From contig JANQHI010000079.1 of assembly GCA_028282705.1 (NCBI GenBank), positions 1-64,000 of the forward strand: 64,000 nt of DNA, written 5' to 3'. The DNA comes from Prolixibacteraceae bacterium. Lineage in GTDB: Bacteria > Bacteroidota > Bacteroidia > Bacteroidales > Prolixibacteraceae. This document shows positions 57,848-64,000 of the stretch, piece by piece (position 1 is the first letter of the stretch; the number at the start of each line of letters is the position of its first letter). A model generated the notes under the pieces. It searched no databases, was not told the origin of the DNA, and was given only the letters and a program-made list of their open reading frames with translations. The position numbers were made by a program, and so were the translations under genes.

Positions 57848-60106
57848 ATGTTTGATTTAGAACTAATAAAAGAAATTTATACTGGTTTACCAGAGCAATT
57901 AAACAAGGTTAAAAATGTCATTGGCAGGCCATTAACCTATGCCGAAAAAATCCTGTACACGCATTTATTCCAAAAAGAAACCATCTCTTCTTTTAAAAGA
58001 GGGGTTGACTATGTTGATTTTGCACCTGACAGGGTGGCTATGCAGGATGCTACAGCACAAATGGCTCTATTGCAGTTTATTAACTCTGGTAAAACAACTA
58101 CTGCTGTCCCATCAACAGTACACTGTGACCACCTTATCCAGGCACAGGTGAATGGGATAAAAGACCTGGGCATTGCAAAGAATATAAACAAGGAAGTATA
58201 TGATTTCCTTGAATCTGTTTCAAACAAATATGGGATTGGCTTCTGGAAACCAGGGGCAGGAATTATCCACCAGGTAGTGCTCGAAAATTATGCTTTTCCT
58301 GGGGGGATGATGATTGGGACAGACTCCCACACCCCTAATGCAGGAGGATTGGGGATGGTAGCTATTGGAGTTGGAGGTGCTGATGCTGTGGATGTAATGG
58401 CAGGAATGCCCTGGGAACTAAAAATGCCTAAACTGATTGGTGTCAGGCTTACAGGGAAATTAAATGGTTGGGCTTCACCTAAAGATATCATTTTGAAAGT
58501 AGCTGGTATCCTTACTGTAAAAGGTGGGACTGGTGCCATTATTGAATATTTTGGCGTAGGGGCTGAATCACTTTCTGCAACAGGAAAAGGGACTATTTGC
58601 AACATGGGAGCTGAAGTAGGTGCAACCACTTCCCTTTTTGCTTATGATGAAAGCATGGAACGTTACCTGAATGCTACTGGACGTGAAGAAGTAGCCATGC
58701 TGGCCAATAAATTAGGAAGCCACTTGAAAGCTGATCCTGAGGTATATGAAAACCCTGAACTTTATTTTGACCAGTTGATAGATATTAACCTTTCAGAACT
58801 GGAACCACATATTAATGGGCCATTCACGCCTGACAGGGCAACCCCTATTTCAAAAATGGCTGAAACAGCAAAAGAAAACAAATGGCCACTGGAAGTTTCT
58901 GTTGGGCTGATAGGCAGTTGCACCAACTCATCTTATGAAGATATATCAAGGGCAGCATCAGTAGCTGAACAAGCTGTTGAAAAAGGGCTGGAAGCCAATT
59001 CTGAATTTACTATTACACCTGGTTCAGAACAGGTAAGGTTTACTATTGAAAGGGACGGGTACATTGATACATTTGAGAAAATTGGTGCCAGTGTTTTTGC
59101 CAATGCCTGTGGCCCCTGTATTGGGCAATGGGCCAGGACAGGAGCTGAAAAAGAGGAGAAAAACACCATAGTCCATTCATTTAACAGGAACTTCTCAAAA
59201 AGGGCTGATGGCAACCCTAACACTCATGCTTTTGTAACCTCTCCTGAAATAGTAACTGCCCTGGCTATTGCTGGCAGGCTTGATTTCAACCCATTGGATG
59301 ATACACTAACTAATAGAAATGGGAAACAGGTAAAATTAAACCCTCCCTCTGGATATGAGCTACCTGTGAATGGTTTTGATGTAGAAGATGCAGGCTACCA
59401 GGCCCCTGCCGAAGATGGCTCCAATGTGGCTGTTAATGTTTCTACTGAATCAAAAAGGTTGCAGTTGCTCACCCCATTTGAACCTTGGGATGGTAAAAAT
59501 ATTGAAGGGGCTAAACTGCTGATAAAAGCCTTAGGGAAATGTACCACTGACCACATTTCAATGGCTGGCCCTTGGTTGCGTTTCAGGGGGCATCTTGATA
59601 ACATATCCAATAATATGCTTATTGGAGCTGTGAATGCCTTCAGTAGCGAAACCAACAAGGTAAAAAACCAGGTAACAGGTGAATATAACGAAGTGCCCAA
59701 AGTCCAACGTTTTTACAAAGAACAGGGCATACCAACTGTTGTAGTTGGTGACCATAATTATGGGGAAGGGTCATCACGTGAACATGCTGCTATGGAACCA
59801 AGGCATTTGGGGGTAAAAGCTGTAATTGTAAAATCATTTGCCAGGATCCATGAAACAAACCTGAAAAAACAGGGGATGCTGGCATTAACTTTTGCCAATG
59901 AAGGGGATTATGACCTTATCCAGGAAGATGATACATTCAATTTTATCAACCTGGTAGGATTTAAAGCTGGGAAACCATTAGTGGTTGAGGTGGTGCATGC
60001 TGATAATTCCATTGACCTGATTGAGTTAAACCACACATACAATTCACAACAAATTGAATGGTTCAAAGCTGGGTCAGCACTGAACCTGATCAAACAAGAA
60101 GCTTAA
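57848..60106 (+). CDS. acnA: Aconitate hydratase, 752 aa
   Basis: Isomerises citrate to isocitrate in the cytoplasm using a [4Fe-4S] cluster. Cluster Cys in [14 protein letters not shown] and [29 protein letters not shown] and the C-terminal swivel domain with [22 protein letters not shown] are typical. It belongs to the mitochondrial-like aconitase type found in Bacteroidota (752 residues, shorter than the ~890-residue E. coli AcnA). Heads the cluster of aconitase, two isocitrate dehydrogenases and citrate synthase. The symbol is given by function; the paralogue type could be called otherwise. Confidence 0.95.
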   Translation: MFDLELIKEIYTGLPEQLNKVKNVIGRPLTYAEKILYTHLFQKETISSFKRGVDYVDFAPDRVAMQDATAQMALLQFINSGKTTTAVPSTVHCDHLIQAQVNGIKDLGIAKNINKEVYDFLESVSNKYGIGFWKPGAGIIHQVVLENYAFPGGMMIGTDSHTPNAGGLGMVAIGVGGADAVDVMAGMPWELKMPKLIGVRLTGKLNGWASPKDIILKVAGILTVKGGTGAIIEYFGVGAESLSATGKGTICNMGAEVGATTSLFAYDESMERYLNATGREEVAMLANKLGSHLKADPEVYENPELYFDQLIDINLSELEPHINGPFTPDRATPISKMAETAKENKWPLEVSVGLIGSCTNSSYEDISRAASVAEQAVEKGLEANSEFTITPGSEQVRFTIERDGYIDTFEKIGASVFANACGPCIGQWARTGAEKEEKNTIVHSFNRNFSKRADGNPNTHAFVTSPEIVTALAIAGRLDFNPLDDTLTNRNGKQVKLNPPSGYELPVNGFDVEDAGYQAPAEDGSNVAVNVSTESKRLQLLTPFEPWDGKNIEGAKLLIKALGKCTTDHISMAGPWLRFRGHLDNISNNMLIGAVNAFSSETNKVKNQVTGEYNEVPKVQRFYKEQGIPTVVVGDHNYGEGSSREHAAMEPRHLGVKAVIVKSFARIHETNLKKQGMLALTFANEGDYDLIQEDDTFNFINLVGFKAGKPLVVEVVHADNSIDLIELNHTYNSQQIEWFKAGSALNLIKQEA

Positions 60107-60142
60107 TTTAAAACTATTATACTTTATTAATTCATATAAAAT

Positions 60143-61369
60143 ATGCAAAAAATAATCGTCAAAAATCCTGTAGTAGAGCTAGATGGAGATGAAATGACCA
60201 GGGTAATCTGGGATTTTATAAAACAGAAATTAATTTTACCATACCTGGATATAGAGTTAAAGTATTTTGATTTGGGGATGGAAAACCGTGATGCTACCAA
60301 TGACCAGGTAACCATTGATTCTGCCCTTGCCATAAAAAAATATGGGGTTGGGGTGAAGTGTGCAACCATTACCCCTGATGAAGCCAGGGTTGAAGAGTTT
60401 GGGTTAAAAGAAATGTGGAAATCACCCAATGGGACAATCAGGAATATACTGGGAGGTACTGTTTTCAGGGAACCCATTTTAATAAAAAACATCCCCAGGC
60501 TGGTGCCTGGATGGGAAAAACCTATTTGCATTGGAAGGCATGCATTTGGTGACCAATACAGGGCTACTGATTTCCTTACCAAAGGAAAAGGCAAACTGAC
60601 CATTACGTTCACTCCTGAGAATGGAGATGAACCAATTTCTCATGAAGTGTATGGTTTTGAAGGAGATGGGTTGGCTATGGCTATGTATAACACTGATGAA
60701 TCCATCAAAGGGTTTGCACGTTCGTGCATGAACCAGGCCCTTGATAAAAAATGGCCTTTGTATATGTCAACAAAAAATACCATCCTGAAAAAATATGACG
60801 GGCGTTTTAAAGACCTTTTCCAGGAAATTTTCGATACTGAATTTAAAGAACAGTTTGAAAAAGCAGGCATAACCTATGAACACAGGTTGATTGATGATAT
60901 GGTAGCAGCTGCTTTGAAATGGGAAGGTGGTTTTGTGTGGGCATGCAAAAATTATGATGGTGATGTCCAGAGTGATACTGTTGCACAAGGTTTTGGTTCA
61001 TTGGGGTTAATGACCTCAACATTGGTTACACCTGATGGGAATACAATGGAAGCTGAAGCTGCACATGGAACTGTGACCAGGCATTTCAGGCAACACCAAA
61101 AAGGGAAACCAACATCAACCAACCCCATTGCATCCATTTTTGCATGGACCAGGGGGCTTGCATTCAGGGGAAAATTGGATGAAAACCAGGAATTGATAGA
61201 TTTTGCAAATATTTTAGAACAAGTTTGCATTGAAACTGTTGAAAATGGTAAGATGACAAAAGACCTTGCCCTGATCATCCATGGCAAAGAACTGAAGGAG
61301 GAACATTACCTGACTACTCAAAAGTTCCTTTCTGCCATTGATGAAAATTTACAGGCAAAGCTTAACTAA
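60143..61369 (+). CDS. icd: Isocitrate dehydrogenase, eukaryote-like (IDH1/2 type), probably NADP-dependent, 408 aa
   Basis: Oxidative decarboxylation of isocitrate to 2-oxoglutarate. It opens with [24 protein letters not shown], then [40 protein letters not shown], the class of mitochondrial/cytosolic IDH1/2; later [22 protein letters not shown] and [17 protein letters not shown], where the R-H (Arg, His after HGT) residues select NADP in this class. It lies 36 bp after aconitase. It is unrelated at subgroup level to the next gene, which encodes a second, bacterial-type isocitrate dehydrogenase. Length is normal. Confidence 0.95.
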   Translation: MQKIIVKNPVVELDGDEMTRVIWDFIKQKLILPYLDIELKYFDLGMENRDATNDQVTIDSALAIKKYGVGVKCATITPDEARVEEFGLKEMWKSPNGTIRNILGGTVFREPILIKNIPRLVPGWEKPICIGRHAFGDQYRATDFLTKGKGKLTITFTPENGDEPISHEVYGFEGDGLAMAMYNTDESIKGFARSCMNQALDKKWPLYMSTKNTILKKYDGRFKDLFQEIFDTEFKEQFEKAGITYEHRLIDDMVAAALKWEGGFVWACKNYDGDVQSDTVAQGFGSLGLMTSTLVTPDGNTMEAEAAHGTVTRHFRQHQKGKPTSTNPIASIFAWTRGLAFRGKLDENQELIDFANILEQVCIETVENGKMTKDLALIIHGKELKEEHYLTTQKFLSAIDENLQAKLN

Positions 61370-61478
61370 AATTTCTGACTAAAAAGGATAAATATCTCAT
61401 CCATTTGGAGTAACTTTATTGGAGGACAGGGAGTTCCCTTTGATTTTCAATAAAAACCAAATATTGATTTTAACTGAA

Positions 61479-62744
61479 ATGACATCTAAAATTAAGGTTG
61501 AAAATAAGAAAATAATTGTCCCAGATTACCCTATTATCCCTTTTATTGAAGGAGATGGGATAGGAAAGGACATATCTTCACCTTCACAGAAAGTGCTGGA
61601 TGCAGCAGTATTAAAAGCTTATGGAACTTCAAAAAAATTAGAATGGAAGGAAGTACTTGCAGGTGAAAAAGCTTTCAACCAAACAGGGGAATACCTACCA
61701 CAGGAAACCATTGATGCTTTTAATGAGTACTTGGTTGGGATTAAAGGTCCATTGCAAACACCAGTGGGTGAAGGGATCAGGTCATTAAATGTGGCTCTGA
61801 GACAAACCTTGGACCTATTTGTTTGTTTGCGCCCAGTAAGGTGGTTTAAAGGAGTACCCTCCCCCATCAGGTATCCTTCATTGGTTGATATGCATATATT
61901 CAGGGAAAATACTGAAGATATTTATGCAGGGATTGAATACATGACAGGAGGGATTGACGCAAAAAAATTCCGTGACTTCCTGATCAATGAAATGGGGGTT
62001 GATAAAATTCGTTTCCCTGAATCTTCTTCCTTTGGGATAAAACCCGTTTCAAAAGAAGGGTCAGAAAGGTTGATCAGGGCTGCCTTGAACTATGCCATAA
62101 AAAGGGAATTACCATCAGTTACACTTGTCCACAAAGGGAACATTATGAAATACACTGAAGGGGCTTTTAAAAACTGGGGGTATGACCTGGCTGAAAAAGA
62201 TTTTGCCAACCAAACTTTTACTTGGAGGCAATATGAAAAGATTGCCTCAACAAAAGGTAAAGAAGAAGCTGAAATAGTATTGAATGAAGCAAAAAAGGCA
62301 GGAAGGGTTATTGTGAAAGATGTGATCACTGATGCATTTTTGCAAGAATCACTCCTAAAACCTTTTAACCATTCTGTGATTGCTACTATGAACCTGAATG
62401 GGGATTATATTTCAGACCAACTGGCTGCTATGGTTGGAGGTATAGGCATTTCTCCTGGAGCTAACATTAATTACAAGAAGGGTTATGCCATTTTTGAGGC
62501 AACCCATGGTACTGCTCCTGCCATTGCAGGTACAGGGAAAGCAAACCCAAGTTCCCTTATCCTGTCAGGGGTAATGTTACTTGAGTACCTGGGGTGGTAT
62601 AAAGCAGCAGAACATGTGTATGATGCTATGGAACACACCTTTGCAAAAAGAAGGGTCACAGAAGATCTATATGCACAAATGGAGGGAGCTACCCTACTTT
62701 CAACATCTGAATTTGTTGATGAAATAGTTGGCAATATGCATTAA
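61479..62744 (+). CDS. Isocitrate dehydrogenase, bacterial (E. coli Icd) type, likely NAD-dependent, 421 aa
   Basis: It has the bacterial Icd sequence: [43 protein letters not shown] with the phosphorylatable/substrate Ser102, and [14 protein letters not shown]. In E. coli Icd, Lys344, Tyr345, Val351, Tyr391 and Arg395 hold NADP; here the aligned residues are Ala348, Ile349, Ala355, Glu395 and Ala399, partly the set known for NAD-dependent relatives (Ile, Ala). I therefore expect NAD preference. The start is the ATG giving [11 protein letters not shown]; the TTG upstream adds 20 atypical residues. It follows the other IDH by ~110 bp. Confidence 0.92.
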   Translation: MTSKIKVENKKIIVPDYPIIPFIEGDGIGKDISSPSQKVLDAAVLKAYGTSKKLEWKEVLAGEKAFNQTGEYLPQETIDAFNEYLVGIKGPLQTPVGEGIRSLNVALRQTLDLFVCLRPVRWFKGVPSPIRYPSLVDMHIFRENTEDIYAGIEYMTGGIDAKKFRDFLINEMGVDKIRFPESSSFGIKPVSKEGSERLIRAALNYAIKRELPSVTLVHKGNIMKYTEGAFKNWGYDLAEKDFANQTFTWRQYEKIASTKGKEEAEIVLNEAKKAGRVIVKDVITDAFLQESLLKPFNHSVIATMNLNGDYISDQLAAMVGGIGISPGANINYKKGYAIFEATHGTAPAIAGTGKANPSSLILSGVMLLEYLGWYKAAEHVYDAMEHTFAKRRVTEDLYAQMEGATLLSTSEFVDEIVGNMH

Positions 62745-62745
62745 A

Positions 62746-62841
62746 GATGCTGGATACTAGATAAAAAATTATTGATAAAATGAAACTTCAGGCTTCAGGC
62801 TCCGAACTTCTAACTTCGAGCTTCTGACATTAGACATTAGA
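62746..62841. repeat. Heptameric tandem repeat between icd and citrate synthase
   Basis: Eight 7-bp units in register at 62786-62841: CTTCAGG twice, CTCCGAA, CTTCTAA, CTTCGAG, CTTCTGA, and CATTAGA twice. A short upstream set GATGCTG, GATACTA, GATAAAA (62746-62766) has the same period. Intergenic, GC-richer than its surroundings. Confidence 0.75.
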
Positions 62842-62874
62842 TAAAATAGTAATAAAAACATAATAAAATAAGAA

Positions 62875-64000
62875 ATGGAATATATTAAGAACAGGTTTTA
62901 CCAAAAAGCCAGCAGGTGCACACAAGAATACCAAAGGCTTAAAAAAGAGCATGCAGACAAAGTAATTGCCAATGTTACCATTGGGCAGGTATTAACAGGA
63001 ATGAAAGGGGTTCCCAGCCTTGTAACAGATACTTCAAAGTTAGACCCAGCAGAAGGGATCAGGTTTAGGGGGTACTCAATCCCTGAATTAAGGGAAAAGC
63101 TTCCTAAGCTATCCTCAAATTCAGAAGCCCTGCCTGAAGGTTTGTTCTATCTGATGCTTGTAGGAGAAATCCCTGAAAGGGATGATGTAATGAATATATC
63201 AAAAGATCTGGCCACCAGGGCGCATGTGCCTCAGCATACTTTTGATGTAATTGATGCAATGCCAAAAAATGCCAAACCAATGACCCAATTCAGTGCTGCT
63301 ATTACAAGCATGGCCACTGATTCTGTTTTCCAAAAAGCTTACAGGGCAGGCATCAATAAAAAGTACTACTGGGATACAACTTATGAAGATGTAATGAACC
63401 TAATAGCTAGGCTTCCAAGGGTGGCTGCTTATATCTATAGGCGCGAATTTTACAATGACCAACATATTGAACCTAACCCAAGGCTTGACTGGGCAGGAAA
63501 CCTTGCCCACATGATGGGGCATGACAGCGAGGAAGTTAGGAACCTTTTGCGTTTGTATATGGTTATCCATGCTGACCATGAAGGAGGGAATGTTTCTGCA
63601 CATACAGCCCACCTGGTTGGGTCAGCACTAAGCAACCCATATTATGCTTATTCTGCTGCTATGCTTGGATTGGCCGGGCCACTACATGGATATGCAAACC
63701 AGGATGTTATCAACTGGATATTTGATATGCAGCAAGACCTGAATACAGAAAACCCAACCAAAGAACAAATTGCAGAATACTGTAAAAAAACATTGAATGC
63801 AGGTAGGGTTATCCCTGGATATGGGCATGCTGTACTAAGAAAAACAGACCCCAGGTTTACTGCCCAAAAGGAATTTGCTGATAAGAACATTGTAAATGAC
63901 CCACTTATTAATATTGTAAACAACCTGTATGAAGTTGTCCCTGATATTTTAAGGGATACAGGTAAAGTGAAAAACCCATGGCCTAATGTAGATGCATACA
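62875..64000 (+). CDS. gltA: Citrate synthase, mitochondrial-like type, partial (5' part)
   Basis: The frame opens at ATG 62875 (MEYIKNRFYQKASRC) and is still open at the right edge, giving 375 codons. It makes citrate from oxaloacetate and acetyl-CoA. It matches the eukaryote-like class: ATIGQVL-like VTIGQVLTGMKGVPSLVTDTS, GIRFRGYSIPEL, the first catalytic His in HADHEGGNVSAHT, and the second in IPGYGHAVLRKTDPR; the catalytic Asp lies beyond the edge. It is distinct from the shorter GltA of E. coli. It ends the TCA cluster with aconitase and the IDHs. Confidence 0.95.
   Translation, partial: MEYIKNRFYQKASRCTQEYQRLKKEHADKVIANVTIGQVLTGMKGVPSLVTDTSKLDPAEGIRFRGYSIPELREKLPKLSSNSEALPEGLFYLMLVGEIPERDDVMNISKDLATRAHVPQHTFDVIDAMPKNAKPMTQFSAAITSMATDSVFQKAYRAGINKKYYWDTTYEDVMNLIARLPRVAAYIYRREFYNDQHIEPNPRLDWAGNLAHMMGHDSEEVRNLLRLYMVIHADHEGGNVSAHTAHLVGSALSNPYYAYSAAMLGLAGPLHGYANQDVINWIFDMQQDLNTENPTKEQIAEYCKKTLNAGRVIPGYGHAVLRKTDPRFTAQKEFADKNIVNDPLINIVNNLYEVVPDILRDTGKVKNPWPNVDAY

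Noticed and set aside
60127-61287. Minus-strand frames opposite the first isocitrate dehydrogenase
   Set aside because: The plus-strand product is a full-length conserved enzyme; no domain is visible in the antisense frames.

Overview
The window looks like a chromosomal segment of an AT-rich member of the Bacteroidota, probably Bacteroidales/Marinilabiliales-like. The support is: the uppS-bamA-skp-skp gene order with a DUF6089 protein; a type 9 secretion C-terminal sorting domain; a GH97 and a GH109 enzyme; two-subunit KorAB 2-oxoglutarate:ferredoxin oxidoreductase; FucP/NagP-type sugar permease; SPII lipoproteins; weak Shine-Dalgarno sites; and several probable TTG/GTG starts. No rRNA, tRNA, CRISPR array or intact mobile element was seen. 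The only mobile trace is an IS3-type transposase remnant at the left edge.

Layout. 1-2 kb: transposase remnant, a membrane protein whose 3' end runs into it, a small HTH protein and an Hsp20 chaperone. 2.3-4.6 kb: trmD and a SLC13/DASS carboxylate transporter. 4.7-8.9 kb: two tandem secreted paralogues, then an ECF sigma factor, a membrane protein and a beta-repeat exported protein that form a signalling operon closed by a terminator. 9-11.5 kb: a glycosyltransferase and a TlpA-like thiol protein. 11.5-18 kb: an operon of a secreted T9SS serine protease with a FecCD/heme-type ABC importer, and two haem-binding-domain proteins on the other strand. 18-26.8 kb: a free-standing tRNA-Thr editing-domain protein, a DEAD-box helicase, GH97, a REC/PPDK_N fusion, and MalQ. 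26.8-36.6 kb: core genes (esterase, pdxJ, CBS protein, nadK, DUF6089, uppS, bamA, two skp, murI). 36.7-40 kb: a sugar-1-kinase/nucleotidyltransferase/permease salvage operon. 40-44 kb: gamma-carbonic anhydrase and korAB. 43.9-46.9 kb: a radical SAM/DUF4130 DNA-repair pair divergent from a LexA-like XRE-S24 regulator, with a perfect palindrome between them. 47-57.6 kb: GH2 beta-galactosidase and GH109 operon, histidine kinase, folE, a GH18-like membrane protein and a GH29 fucosidase. 57.8-64 kb: aconitase, two unrelated isocitrate dehydrogenases and citrate synthase, which runs off the right edge.

How it fits together. The last block makes 2-oxoglutarate from acetyl-CoA and oxaloacetate, and KorAB could then oxidise it with ferredoxin. 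The GH2, GH29, GH97 and GH109 enzymes would release galactose, fucose and GalNAc from host- or algal-type glycans, and the kinase/NTase/permease trio could salvage N-acetylhexosamines. The protease/ABC importer operon suggests haem or iron capture from proteins.

The most system-like locus is the regulator/radical SAM/DUF4130 module. The regulator keeps an Ala-Gly cleavage site and a Ser-Lys dyad, the spacer holds an 11-bp-arm palindrome, and the radical SAM protein ends in a QLSLF sliding-clamp-type motif. These point to a DNA-damage-inducible repair cassette of unknown chemistry. All functions are inferred by reading the sequence; no database search was run.
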